The notes under the pieces are model-generated. The model did no database searches. It was not told where the DNA came from and saw nothing but the letters and a program-made list of their open reading frames with translations. This document shows positions 34,445 to 43,595 of a stretch of 64,000 bases of DNA, piece after piece. Origin of the DNA: Martinezella hainanensis (GTDB lineage Bacteria; Pseudomonadota; Alphaproteobacteria; Rhizobiales; Rhizobiaceae); assembly GCF_900094555.1 (NCBI RefSeq), contig NZ_FMAC01000001.1, positions 620,001 to 684,000 of the forward strand, given 5' to 3'. Both the position numbers and the translations under genes were made by a program. How positions within the stretch are numbered: position 1 is the stretch's first letter; the number at the start of each line of letters is the position of its first letter.

Positions 34445-35410
34445 CTACTTGCCGGCCATTGCCGATGCGCTGGTCATCGGCGTATCGGTCGTCGGCGGGG
34501 TCGGCGCGACACAATCGGAAATCGATTGATTTTCCTTGCAGTTGCGAGCGGAGACCAGGGCATCGGCATCGGCAAGCTCCGTCGTCAGCTTCAACCTCAA
34601 CGCATCCATCTGCGAAATCAGATGAATGCCGTTCGGGTCGGTTCCAAGCATCAGATCGACAAGTCCACGGTCTATGCCCATCTTGTCGAGGAAGCTGACC
34701 AGCCTGGCTCTTTGCGCCTTGTCGAGCTTCGTCGTATCGTATTTGCCGACGAATTTACGGCCGATCTCCTTCTTGGAGATGACCTTGCGCTTGCCGTCCA
34801 CCATCTCATATTCGGTGCGGTACTGGACGCGCACCTCGCTGTAGGTCGTGGTGATCTGATGAACGCCCAGGAGCGCAAAGGGGCTGGAAACACGCTGAAC
34901 GCCGCCTGCAAAAAACAACGGGCAGGCCGAAAAGCAGATTGCGCCGTAGGAAAACGGCTGACCTGTGATCGAGCCGTCCTTGGCAAAGGCTGCCGAGCAG
35001 ATCGGCTCGGCATAGGGACATGCCCGCGAGCGGGTGCGACCGACTGCGATCGAAAGCTTCTGCTTGCGAATGATGCGAGCCATCTCCATCGCCGCCTTGA
35101 CATCGCCGCCTGGCGAGCTGACGACGATCGGCAATTTGCGATTGCCGACCTGCTTCAGGATTTTCTGCAACTTCCTCGGCGTATCCGCCATGATCTGCCC
35201 TTCGGCGGAGATCCAGTTCGGACAGGAGTTATCGGCTCGGCACTGACCCATCTCGCCGTGAACGAGCAAAAACCGCATCGGCGTACCACCGGCGACGCCA
35301 GCCGCCTCGGCAAGCGCAGGCGAAACAAGCAGAAGCGAAACGCTGGTGACGAACCACAACAGCGTTTGACAGCAGCGCGCCGCAAGCTGCGAGAAGAAGC
35401 GAGAATTCAT
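34445..35410 (-). CDS. Periplasmic ClpP/crotonase-fold protein (COG3904-like)
   Basis: A 321-residue protein with an N-terminal signal sequence (SVSLLLVSPALAEA). A domain with VSSPGGDVKAAMEMARIIR, CFSACPLFFAGG and LLGVHQI has the ClpP-like order of oxyanion loop, nucleophile-elbow serine and histidine. It fits COG3904, a group of predicted periplasmic proteins. Several cysteines (CRADNSC, CPYAEPIC) suggest disulfides. If the Ser in CFSAC and His in VHQ are catalytic, it would be an exported peptidase; this is inference. It is convergent with the UPF0114 gene. Confidence 0.7.
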   Translation of the reverse strand: MNSRFFSQLAARCCQTLLWFVTSVSLLLVSPALAEAAGVAGGTPMRFLLVHGEMGQCRADNSCPNWISAEGQIMADTPRKLQKILKQVGNRKLPIVVSSPGGDVKAAMEMARIIRKQKLSIAVGRTRSRACPYAEPICSAAFAKDGSITGQPFSYGAICFSACPLFFAGGVQRVSSPFALLGVHQITTTYSEVRVQYRTEYEMVDGKRKVISKKEIGRKFVGKYDTTKLDKAQRARLVSFLDKMGIDRGLVDLMLGTDPNGIHLISQMDALRLKLTTELADADALVSARNCKENQSISDCVAPTPPTTDTPMTSASAMAGK

Positions 35411-35976
35411 GAGCCATACGCCTGCAAGCGATTACTTTGGCAAGACCGATAGCAACCGCTTTGGGCCTTCGCAAGGCGCGCCGACGCGGCAACGCATCAT
35501 TTGATGAAACTCCTGACTGCTTGCACGCATCCAAAAACTGGCGACAAGAAAATGGTCGCTTTCGGATCTCAGGAACATGCGACGGAACCGAACTGATGTT
35601 CGTTATAAACCGTTAATCCTAACGCTAGGCGTGAGGCAGTTTTGGATCAAGTCCTGCCCCTCCGACGCCCCGGACCACCCGGTCCAAAATGCATATTCAG
35701 ACCTCATTTTGATCTCGCAAATGCACCTCCACCAGGCTGCTCCTTAACTGCCTAGAGCGACGCAAAATATATGATTCCGTCGAAATTAGGCCAGCGGAAA
35801 CGCTATTTTTACGATTAATGACCATTTTGGGCGAAGATTTGTGTAATTTTACATGTCCGAATATTAAAATATATGAAAATGAAATTATTTCTGGTCCTGT
35901 GGTATTTTTGCGTCTAGCATTCACTCATAAATCCGGTATTTGATAACGATAACACGCTGTGGGCGCTTCAACTCAT
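35411..35976. other. Long intergenic region, AT-rich in its right half
   Basis: No gene is supported in these 566 bases. The left part (35640-35690) has two GC hairpins, including GGACC/GGTCC. The right part, about 35760-35970, is far richer in A and T than its surroundings, with an AGCG-GAAA-CGCT hairpin (35793-35804) followed by A and five T, and ends at the LuxR gene. It could hold a small RNA on the plus strand and the regulator promoter. I see no lux-box palindrome. Confidence 0.45.
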
Positions 35977-36708
35977 ATGTCCTATATCATTACTGCCGAG
36001 AGACAATTGCTGCTTTCTGCCGAGTTGGCTGCTGCTCGGACACAAGCGGCCTTTGCACTGGCCCTGGAACGAACGGGGTCAGCTTTTGGCTTCAGCCATA
36101 TGGCTCTCATGAACGCCCCGGTTCCCGACGACACGATGATGACGCCGTTGCTCATCGAAGGGACAGTGCCAGCCCAGTTCGTACGTGAATTCGATCGCCA
36201 CCAGCTCGTTCGCCGCTGTCCAATGCTATTGCGCACACGCGATTCGGTGATGCCGCGCTCCTGGCATCTGCTGGAAAAAGATGTCGAACCCGACGCCGAT
36301 CTGCCACGCGAACTACGCGCGCTCCTGATCAACTACAATTGCCCGATGAGCGTCATCATTCCGGTCAATGCTCCGGATGGTCAACGCCTCGTCTTCTGGT
36401 TCATGGGCAATCGCAACAGTCTCGGCCAGAGTGAGATCAACGAGCTCACTCTGATCATGCTGCAGGCGCTCGATGCTTATAATTGCCTCAAGCGAAACGA
36501 TAGTGCCGCGCCGCACTCGCTTTCGGCACGTGAGCTGGAAGTGGTTCGCTGGACCGCTCAAGGGAAGACTTCGGTGGAGATCGGTCAGATCCTCACCCTC
36601 TCCGACCACACGGTCAATGCCTATATGATGAACGCGATCAAGAAGCTCGATTGCGTCAACCGCACGCAGCTCGTCGCAAAAGCCATCCGCCTGAAGCTGA
36701 TCAGCTAA
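35977..36708 (+). CDS. Orphan LuxR-type transcriptional regulator
   Basis: About 243 residues. The C-terminal domain has SLSARELEVVRWTAQGKTSV, then EIGQILTLSDHTVNAYM and AIKKLDCVNRTQLVAKA, the standard LuxR helix-turn-helix. The N-terminal domain (residues 1-165) resembles the autoinducer-binding fold, but the conserved acyl-homoserine-lactone residues (WxxxY...D...W) are only partly present. The ATG at 35977 was preferred over the GTG at 35959. No luxI-type synthase is in the window, so it is an orphan or does not bind AHLs. The upstream region is unusually AT-rich. Confidence 0.82.
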   Translation: MSYIITAERQLLLSAELAAARTQAAFALALERTGSAFGFSHMALMNAPVPDDTMMTPLLIEGTVPAQFVREFDRHQLVRRCPMLLRTRDSVMPRSWHLLEKDVEPDADLPRELRALLINYNCPMSVIIPVNAPDGQRLVFWFMGNRNSLGQSEINELTLIMLQALDAYNCLKRNDSAAPHSLSARELEVVRWTAQGKTSVEIGQILTLSDHTVNAYMMNAIKKLDCVNRTQLVAKAIRLKLIS

Positions 36709-36808
36709 GCGAGCCCTCATTCAAGCGATCTCCAGACTGAGCCCAAAGACCGGGCTCAGCCTCGATGCGTGCCTCTCGCGCCGGGATGTGCAGACGATCT
36801 ACCCTTGT

Positions 36809-37948
36809 TTAGCGACCGCCCAGAACCGTACGGATTTCCACAAGGCTCGAACGTACCCGCAGAATATGGAAGCCCATGGTCGCGAGATGGCTCGGCATGA
36901 AGGAGCTGTCTTCCGGCCCATTGGAAATGATGAGAGGCTGAATGCGCAAGGCCGTCTGCAATTGCGTCGTGACGTCAGCCCAAAGCGTGCCGACATTGCG
37001 CTCGGCGATCACCTGCTGGAAATCCGAGCGGGCTGCGGTCAGAATGCCGTAGCTCGCGTAAAGCTGACCATAGGCAAACCAGAAACGATCGTCGGCCCGC
37101 ATGTCCAGCCAGCCATAGCTGTGATCCCCGGCACGCTTCGCCAATATGTCTGCCGTGCTGCCGAGATCGTTGGCAATATGGTCGACGAACTGCAGAAGAT
37201 TGTCGGCGCGCCCGTCGAAAATCGCCTTGCAGTTACCAAGGTCGCTATTGAAACTGCGCAGATTGGTCATTGCGGCACGATAATAGCTCGGGCTCGGCGT
37301 CTTCGGTCCGAAGGGATGCAGGCCGAAATACCAGCTCGACTCGTCGAACTGCAGGTTGCCCCGCGCCTTCTGCAAGTCGCCGTTTATCCCGGAGGTCCCA
37401 CGCACACGGCCGAGCGTATCCACCAGCTCCGCCGAGGTGCGGCGAACCACGGAGTTGATGCCGCGCTGAAACGAAGCCTTGTTGTCGAGGAAAGGCGTGT
37501 CATCCCAAGATATGCCGAAGAAGCCGAGCTTGTAGAGCAGCATCGACGAGATCCAGGCATTTTGGTTGACGTTGAAGTCGATCAGGTCAGTGGCAACATC
37601 GACGACAGCTGAGGTTTGGCAGGTCTTGGGCGCTGTCGCGGCCGCCTGCTGGCCGTCGGTTGCAGGCAACTCCTGCCCGGCGGAATATTTGCGCTCGGAG
37701 AATTTGTAGACGTCCGGATAGGCCGGATTGAACCCGGTCCAGACCTGCGTTTGCCAAACGAAATAGATATAAAGCAGCGCCATCAGCGTCACGAAGGCGG
37801 CGACCGGCAGCTTGATCAGCCAGTTGCGCTGCCGATACCAGCCATGCGCGGCAAGAAATGGCCAGCTAAGCCCAACGAAAACCAATCCCAGCCATCGCAC
37901 GATTGCGGCCCAGATCCGCTTGAAGAACGCCGTGATCGAGTCAAGCAT
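36809..37948 (-). CDS. DUF2333 family protein
   Basis: A 379-residue protein with one membrane helix around residues 45-65 (LPVAAFVTLMALLYIYFVW), after a short charged N-terminus, and a large periplasmic part. QNAWISSMLLYKLGFFGISW and the matching C-terminal half fit DUF2333, which is mainly alphaproteobacterial. The function is unknown. The ATG at 37948 has GGAGG seven bases upstream; a GTG at 37954 is possible. It is convergent with the LuxR gene and 200 bases from the next minus-strand gene. Confidence 0.88.
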   Translation of the reverse strand: MLDSITAFFKRIWAAIVRWLGLVFVGLSWPFLAAHGWYRQRNWLIKLPVAAFVTLMALLYIYFVWQTQVWTGFNPAYPDVYKFSERKYSAGQELPATDGQQAAATAPKTCQTSAVVDVATDLIDFNVNQNAWISSMLLYKLGFFGISWDDTPFLDNKASFQRGINSVVRRTSAELVDTLGRVRGTSGINGDLQKARGNLQFDESSWYFGLHPFGPKTPSPSYYRAAMTNLRSFNSDLGNCKAIFDGRADNLLQFVDHIANDLGSTADILAKRAGDHSYGWLDMRADDRFWFAYGQLYASYGILTAARSDFQQVIAERNVGTLWADVTTQLQTALRIQPLIISNGPEDSSFMPSHLATMGFHILRVRSSLVEIRTVLGGR

Positions 37949-38146
37949 GGACACGCCTCCTAAACCGTACCGCGCATCCCGCCGACACGCTAAGGACGCA
38001 CCACACCAAACATGCGCAATGGACGTCGCGAAAATCGCCGCGGTCCTCGGATCATTAAGTCCTTATCGCCATTCACGTTCCAGCAAATATGTGTTCTTGG
38101 GAAAAACAACAACCGTCCGCATGGAATTTTCAGTGCCGGGCGGCAA

Positions 38147-39169
38147 TCAACCCTCAGGTTGCGCCTCTTCCGTCACCCCGCGCAAGTCCGTGGCCACCGG
38201 TAACAGATGCGGCTCCAGTCGTCTTTTGAAGACGGCATCGACATGAGCCTTGCGCGCGGCGAGATCATGCCCCGCCAGCACATTTGCCTCGAACGCCTGG
38301 ATCAGGCTCTCAACGGCTGCCGTTCGCGAAACCGTGGTCGATGCTGGCTCCGCTTCTGTCGCCAACGCCTTGAGCAAGGCGATCCGCTGCTCGATATCGA
38401 TGGTCAGCTTGGCGGCCATGGCGCCAACGGCGGCGATCTGCCCATTCAGAGCAACCGCCAGGCCTTCATAAATGTCTATGAGGCGCTGTCGCACCGTCCG
38501 GCGGGATTGAAGCTCCTGTTCTTGCCGCCGAATATCATCCTGCTCCGCCAGCAGAGCACGATAATCAGCCTCGAGTTCGGACTGCAGATCGGCATGACGC
38601 GAGGATGGGCGGTTGCGCCGCTGATACATGAGCCTTTCCGCCAGGCCATCGGCCCGGCGCTGCATTTCCTCTATATCGAAATCGAGTTTCCGCCGACGTT
38701 CGATCACGCCTTCGAGTTGAAGTTCGCAGTCATGAAAGCATCGGGAGAATACGGGCCTTGCCTGCTTGAAAAGAAGATCGAGTTCGGCTGATGCAGCCAG
38801 GACCGCATCGAGATCGGCGATGATAGCCTCTGGTTTCATGGGTCCCCGCGCCAGTGTCCGGCTGAGCAGGCTGGCATTTTCAAGACCGACCTTCTCATTG
38901 AACAATCGCCGATGCTGCAGATCCGCCTCCTCGGTCGCGCGATCCAGCTCCTTGACCAGCGACAGGGCGACTGATTTCCAGCGGTCGAGCAGTTCGACCG
39001 CTTCGCGGACAGAGGCTTCTTCGACGGAAAAATTGACGACTTCGATGCGCTCGCCGCCCCTGGCATGGCCAGCGAGCGTCGCCACGGCCGAATTCGCGTC
39101 GTTCATGGCGTCATCAAGCGTCGTTCGCGCCTTATCGAGCATGCCATCGAAGGAATGAGGCCTGACCAT
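38147..39169 (-). CDS. Coiled-coil hypothetical protein
   Basis: A 340-residue, highly charged and mostly helical protein. Several heptad-rich stretches are visible, such as LDRATEEADLQHRRL and LLAEQDDIRRQEQELQSRR. No signal peptide or membrane segment. It has a good ribosome binding site (GGGAGGGA). I do not recognise a family. The composition could suit a cytoskeletal or scaffold role, which is inference. Neighbours do not help: a DUF2333 gene follows and a cytochrome precedes. Confidence 0.65.
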   Translation of the reverse strand: MVRPHSFDGMLDKARTTLDDAMNDANSAVATLAGHARGGERIEVVNFSVEEASVREAVELLDRWKSVALSLVKELDRATEEADLQHRRLFNEKVGLENASLLSRTLARGPMKPEAIIADLDAVLAASAELDLLFKQARPVFSRCFHDCELQLEGVIERRRKLDFDIEEMQRRADGLAERLMYQRRNRPSSRHADLQSELEADYRALLAEQDDIRRQEQELQSRRTVRQRLIDIYEGLAVALNGQIAAVGAMAAKLTIDIEQRIALLKALATEAEPASTTVSRTAAVESLIQAFEANVLAGHDLAARKAHVDAVFKRRLEPHLLPVATDLRGVTEEAQPEG

Positions 39170-39238
39170 GAAAGCATTCCCTCCCCTACCTTGGACGCGA
39201 GACTAGCCGCTTCCTGAGGCGAAGGAAATGCTCGAAAA

Positions 39239-39628
39239 CTATTGGGCGGCGGCAGGATTCTTCAAATAGGCGATAAGATTGTCGAGGTCCCTGTCACTTT
39301 TCAGACCTGGGAACGACATCCGGGTGCCTTTGACGAGGAATTGCGGCGCCGGCAGATATTTCCGCAGCAGCGCTTCATCCCAGACCTTGCCATCCGCCCC
39401 GAATGCCTTCATCGCCGGCGAATAGGCATAATCCGGCTTGCTTGCGACGGGTCGTCCGACAACCCCCATCAACGAGGGGCCGACGCGATTGTCTGGCCCG
39501 GTCGCCGTGTGACAGGCACCGCATTTCTTGAAAACGACGGCACCTGCAATCGCATCGCCATCCGCAAGCACGGAAGAGGTCGAGGCAAGCACGACGGCCA
39601 TCGACATCAGACATAGCAATTTCATCAT
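39239..39628 (-). CDS. Class I cytochrome c
   Basis: A 129-residue exported cytochrome. Signal peptide (LMSMAVVLASTSSVLA), then a haem-binding CGACH at about residues 36-40, and methionine ligand candidate in RMSFPGL near residue 104. The spacing and GPDNRVGPSLMGVVGRP region match soluble cytochrome c2-type electron carriers. It is periplasmic. Haem maturation genes are not in the window. Two adjacent ATGs (39628 and 39625) are both possible starts. Confidence 0.9.
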   Translation of the reverse strand: MMKLLCLMSMAVVLASTSSVLADGDAIAGAVVFKKCGACHTATGPDNRVGPSLMGVVGRPVASKPDYAYSPAMKAFGADGKVWDEALLRKYLPAPQFLVKGTRMSFPGLKSDRDLDNLIAYLKNPAAAQ

Positions 39629-39710
39629 CCCACCCGGTCAGCTCGATCTCGAGAGATGACCATATGCTGAAAAGAGCCAGCAGCGCTATCGAAAGCCCGC
39701 GGGCCGCGCT

Positions 39711-40292
39711 TCACTCGCAGGTGATCGCCTCTTCCCAATGGCGACGGCAAAGCGAGACATATTTGTCGCTGCCGCCGATCTCGATTTGCGCCCCTTCGTG
39801 AACAACCTTGCCAGCGGCATCCAGGCGCACGACCATCGTCGCCTTGCGCCCGCAATGGCAAATGGTGCGCACCTCACGCAATTCGTCGGCGATGGTCAGC
39901 AGCTCCTGCGACCCCGGAAACAAGCGCCCATGGAAATCCGTGCGCAGCCCATATGTCATGACCGGAAGGCCGAGGCGATCAACGATATGGGCAAGCTGCC
40001 AGACCTGCTCGCGTGTCAGAAATTGCGCCTCGTCGACGAAGACGCAGGCAAGCGGCTCGCTCGCATGCATTTCATCGACCATCGCATAGAGATCGTCGCT
40101 GGTTTCGAAGGGCAAGGCATCCATCGTCAGGCCGATGCGCGAGGCGATCGTGCCACGCCCGGCGCGATCGTCCAGCGCCGCGATGAAGGCTGCGGTGCGC
40201 ATGCCGCGCTCCTGATAATTATAGGCAGCCTGCAACAGCATCGTCGATTTGCCGGCATTCATCGTCGAATAATGGAAGTAGAGCTTGGCCAT
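39711..40292 (-). CDS. tdk: Thymidine kinase
   Basis: Phosphorylates thymidine to dTMP in the salvage pathway. A 193-residue type II thymidine kinase: P-loop STMNAGKST, Walker B VFVDEAQFL, a substrate lid near YGLRTDF, and zinc-binding CHCGRKA with a C-terminal CRRH. Length fits. Start ATG 40292 begins with MAKLYFHYS. Transcribed alone on the minus strand. Confidence 0.96.
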   Translation of the reverse strand: MAKLYFHYSTMNAGKSTMLLQAAYNYQERGMRTAAFIAALDDRAGRGTIASRIGLTMDALPFETSDDLYAMVDEMHASEPLACVFVDEAQFLTREQVWQLAHIVDRLGLPVMTYGLRTDFHGRLFPGSQELLTIADELREVRTICHCGRKATMVVRLDAAGKVVHEGAQIEIGGSDKYVSLCRRHWEEAITCE

Positions 40293-40525
40293 GACATTCT
40301 CCTTGAATGCTTCATGGGTGCTGCGCGACGATAAGGAAAGATCGTCTCAGCGAAAACCACAGGATTCCGGCGTACCTCGCCCAAGGGCAAAAGCCTTGGC
40401 CATCGGCGGACAGAAAAAGACGGGCGTCGCATTCAGCCCCCTCAAACCGCCGCAAATACACTGTGGTCGCTTGAAAATGTCAGTTATTGATGGTTGCTTG
40501 GGAACGTTAGACTGGGAGTCACGCA

Positions 40526-41482
40526 ATGATAAAAATGACCCTTACTGCATTCGCTTTCGCTTCAACTCTCTCCGCACTGACATTGGGCGCCACCACGGCC
40601 TCCGCAGCAGAACCGGCAAGCTGTAGCACGATACATTTTGCCGATGTTGGCTGGACCGATATCACCTCCACCACCGCAACCGCCTCCATTCTCCTGAAGG
40701 CGCTTGGCTACGACACAGATGTCAAGGTACTCGCCGTGCCGGTGACCTATCAGTCGCTGAAGAACAAGGACATCGATGTCTTCCTCGGCAACTGGATGCC
40801 CTCCATGGCCGAAAACATCAAACCTTTCGCTGCGGACAAATCGGTCGAGACCGTCCGCGCCAATCTGGAAGGCGCCAAGTATACGCTGGCGACCAACCAA
40901 AAGGGCGCAGATCTCGGCATCAAGGACTTCAAGGATATCGCCACCCATAAGGACGATCTCGACGGCAAGATCTACGGCATCGAGCCGGGCAATGATGGCA
41001 ATCGTCTGGTGATCGACATGGTCGACAAGAATACCTTTGGCCTCAAGGGCTTCGAGGTGGTCGAATCCTCCGAACAAGGCATGCTTGCGCAGGTCGCCCG
41101 CGCCGACAAGGAAGGCAAGCCGATCGTCTTCCTCGGCTGGGCTCCGCACCCGATGAACAACACCTACAAGATGACCTATCTCACCGGCGGCGACGACGTG
41201 TTCGGACCGAACTTCGGTGGTGCGACCGTCTACACCAACGTCCGGGCTGGCTATCTGCAGGAATGCCCGAACGTCGGCGCCTTCGTCAAGAATCTCGTCT
41301 TCTCGCTGCCGATGGAAAACGAAATCATGGGCAAGATCCTGAATGACGGCAAGGATCCGGAAGTCGCAGCGACGGAATGGCTGAAGGCCAACCCGGCAGC
41401 AATCACGCCGTGGCTCGCCGGTGTCGCCACCAAGGATGGCGGTGACGGCCTGGCGGCGGTCAAGGCCAAGCTCGGCCTTTAA
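40526..41482 (+). CDS. choX: Choline ABC transporter substrate-binding protein
   Basis: The periplasmic receptor of the choline uptake system. 318 residues with a signal peptide (LTLGATTASAA). SCSTIHFADVGWTDITSTTA and GLKGFEVVESSEQGMLAQV are typical of ChoX/OpuAC-type binding proteins, and Trp and Tyr residues in FLGNWMPSM and PHPMNNTYKM probably form the aromatic cage for the trimethylammonium group. It opens the choXWV operon; choline feeds glycine betaine synthesis and catabolism. A hairpin after its stop may set its level above that of choWV. The ribosome binding site is GGGAG. Confidence 0.94.
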   Translation: MIKMTLTAFAFASTLSALTLGATTASAAEPASCSTIHFADVGWTDITSTTATASILLKALGYDTDVKVLAVPVTYQSLKNKDIDVFLGNWMPSMAENIKPFAADKSVETVRANLEGAKYTLATNQKGADLGIKDFKDIATHKDDLDGKIYGIEPGNDGNRLVIDMVDKNTFGLKGFEVVESSEQGMLAQVARADKEGKPIVFLGWAPHPMNNTYKMTYLTGGDDVFGPNFGGATVYTNVRAGYLQECPNVGAFVKNLVFSLPMENEIMGKILNDGKDPEVAATEWLKANPAAITPWLAGVATKDGGDGLAAVKAKLGL

Positions 41483-41497
41483 CACGAGGACGGATGG

Positions 41498-41520
41498 AGG
41501 GGCGGCCAAACCGCCCCTTT
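41498..41520 (+). terminator. Intercistronic hairpin after choX
   Basis: AGGGGCGG pairs with CCGCCCCT around a CCAAA loop and is followed by TTTCTCTT, 15 bases after the choX stop. It looks like a partial terminator or mRNA stabiliser between choX and choWV. Confidence 0.65.
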
Positions 41521-41655
41521 CTCTTCCTTGAACGGACTGCTTGCTTTCGCGTCCCGCCATCGACCCGGACAATGATCCGTGTGGCGTGACAGACCGTTAT
41601 TCTTCGGCGGCACCTCCGGCAGCATATGTAACAATCGGAAACGCCGCCCCCAATC

Positions 41656-42513
41656 GTGGGCAAAGACGTGAACTGGTTAACCGATTACCGCATCCCCATC
41701 GGGCCATGGGCCAAAGCCGTCGTCGACTGGCTGACGAGCAATGTCACATGGTTCTTCGACGGCCTTTCCTTCGTTGTCGCGCACGGAATCAACGGACTGC
41801 TGTTCCTCTTGCAGGCACCGCATCCGCTGATCGTCGTCGTTGTCTTCACGGCAATCGCCTACTGGATGCGCCGGAGCGTGACGATCACTGTCCTCACCTT
41901 GATCGGCCTGCTGATCACCATCAACCAGGGCTACTGGAAAGAGACGACCGAGACGCTGGCGCTGGTGTTGGCCTCTACCTTCGTGTGCATGCTGGTGGGC
42001 GTCCCTCTCGGCATCGCGGCAGCCCGACGCCCTTGGCTTTATGCCATCATGCGGCCGATCCTCGATCTGATGCAAACCATCCCGACCTTCGTTTATCTCG
42101 TGCCGGCGATGATCCTGCTTGGCCTTGGCATGGTCCCGGGCCTGGTCGCCACCGTCGTCTTTGCCCTTCCCGCACCAATCCGCATGACGCGCCTCGGCAT
42201 CATCTCTACTCCCCCTTCACTGGTGGAAGCGGCCGAATCCTTCGGCGCGACGCCACGCCAGGTTCTGCGCAAGGTCGAGCTTCCCTTTGCGACGCCACAG
42301 ATCATGGCCGGCTTGACGCAGACGATCATGCTGTCGCTCTCGATGGTCTCGATCGCCGCTCTCGTCGGCGCTCCCGGTCTCGGTGTGCCTGTTCTGCGCG
42401 CACTGAATAGCGTCAACGTCGCCAAGAGCTTCGATTCCGGCGCCTGTATCGTCATTCTGGCGATCATTCTCGACCGTATGTTCCGCGCGCCCGGCGAAGG
42501 AGACCGCTCATGA
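41656..42513 (+). CDS. choW: Choline ABC transporter permease
   Basis: Inner-membrane permease of the choline system, about 285 residues, with six membrane segments and the ABC permease loop EAAESFGATPRQVLRKVELP. It begins around WLTDYRIPIGP. GTG 41656 is used here; GTG 41668 is a possible alternative start. A 173-base gap separates it from choX. Its stop overlaps the ATG of choV in ATGA, so the two are translationally coupled. Confidence 0.92.
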   Translation: MGKDVNWLTDYRIPIGPWAKAVVDWLTSNVTWFFDGLSFVVAHGINGLLFLLQAPHPLIVVVVFTAIAYWMRRSVTITVLTLIGLLITINQGYWKETTETLALVLASTFVCMLVGVPLGIAAARRPWLYAIMRPILDLMQTIPTFVYLVPAMILLGLGMVPGLVATVVFALPAPIRMTRLGIISTPPSLVEAAESFGATPRQVLRKVELPFATPQIMAGLTQTIMLSLSMVSIAALVGAPGLGVPVLRALNSVNVAKSFDSGACIVILAIILDRMFRAPGEGDRS

Positions 42514-43559
42514 CCGTCGCCGTCGATTTCAAAAACGTCAGCATCATTTTTGGCGATCGTCCCGATGCCGCACTGAAACTCGTAGACGAAGGCAAGTCGC
42601 GCGACGATATTGGCAAATCGACGGGCATGGTGCTCGGCGTCGCAAATGCCTCGCTACAAATCGAGGAAGGCGAAATCCTGGTGCTCATGGGCCTGTCCGG
42701 CTCCGGCAAATCAACGCTGCTGCGCGCCGTCAACGGCCTTGCGCCCGTCGTACGCGGCAATGTGGTCGTCAACACCAACAACGGTCCCGTCAGCCCCTAT
42801 TCCTGCAGCCCCAAGGCGCTGCGCGATCTGCGCATGCATACCGTCTCGATGGTCTTCCAGCAGTTCGCGCTTCTGCCCTGGCGCACGGTTGCCGACAATG
42901 TCGGCTTCGGGCTTGAGCTTGCCGGCGTGCCGGACGCCGAGCGTAAGAAGCGAGTCGACGAGCAGCTTCAGCTCGTCAACCTCACGCAATGGGCCAATCG
43001 CAAGGTCAACGAGCTTTCGGGCGGCATGCAGCAGCGCGTCGGCCTTGCGCGCGCTTTTGCGACCGGAGCGCCGATCCTGCTCATGGACGAGCCGTTCTCC
43101 GCCCTCGACCCGCTGATCCGCACCCGCCTGCAGGACGAGCTTCTGGAGTTCCAGCGTCGCCTGAAGCGGACGATCCTCTTCGTCAGCCACGATCTGGACG
43201 AGGCTTTCCGCATCGGCAACCGCATCGCCATCATGGAAAGCGGCCACATCATCCAGTGCGGAACGCCACAGGAGATCGTCAAGAATCCGGCAGACCAATA
43301 TGTGGCCGACTTCGTACAGCACATGAACCCGATCAGCATGCTGACGGCACGGGACGTCATGCAGCAGGGCGTCGGACATTCGGCCAATGCCGGTTCCGTC
43401 ACCGCCACGGCAACCGCCGCGACACCGCTTGTCGATATTCTTGACGCTCTGACACGCCAGCCGGGTAATATCGGCGTTGTTGACAATGGCACGATTATCG
43501 GAACGATCTCGGCGCAAGACGTGGTATCGGGCCTGACCAGCCATCGGCGAAGGGAGTAG
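42510..43559 (+). CDS. choV: Choline ABC transporter ATP-binding protein
   Basis: The ATPase of the choline importer, 349 residues. Walker A GLSGSGKST, signature LSGGMQQRVGLARA, Walker B ILLMDEPFSALDPL and H-loop SHDLDEAF are intact. The last 70 residues form a CBS-like domain (PGNIGVVDNGTIIGTISAQD), which in OpuA-type systems senses ionic strength. The ATG overlaps the choW stop. It ends 36 bases before an unrelated oxidase-like gene. Confidence 0.94.
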   Translation: MTVAVDFKNVSIIFGDRPDAALKLVDEGKSRDDIGKSTGMVLGVANASLQIEEGEILVLMGLSGSGKSTLLRAVNGLAPVVRGNVVVNTNNGPVSPYSCSPKALRDLRMHTVSMVFQQFALLPWRTVADNVGFGLELAGVPDAERKKRVDEQLQLVNLTQWANRKVNELSGGMQQRVGLARAFATGAPILLMDEPFSALDPLIRTRLQDELLEFQRRLKRTILFVSHDLDEAFRIGNRIAIMESGHIIQCGTPQEIVKNPADQYVADFVQHMNPISMLTARDVMQQGVGHSANAGSVTATATAATPLVDILDALTRQPGNIGVVDNGTIIGTISAQDVVSGLTSHRRRE

Positions 43560-43595
43560 TCGTTCGCAACTGCTCCGCAATTCATGGAGCAGCGA

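Noticed and set aside
35575..35625. General-stress (EcfG-type) promoter GGAAC...CGTT
   Set aside because: GGAAC and CGTT occur, but the spacing is 12 or 22 bases, not the 16-17 needed.
35411..36708. Quorum-sensing pair with a luxI gene
   Set aside because: Only a LuxR-type regulator is present. No autoinducer synthase gene is found on either strand of the window.
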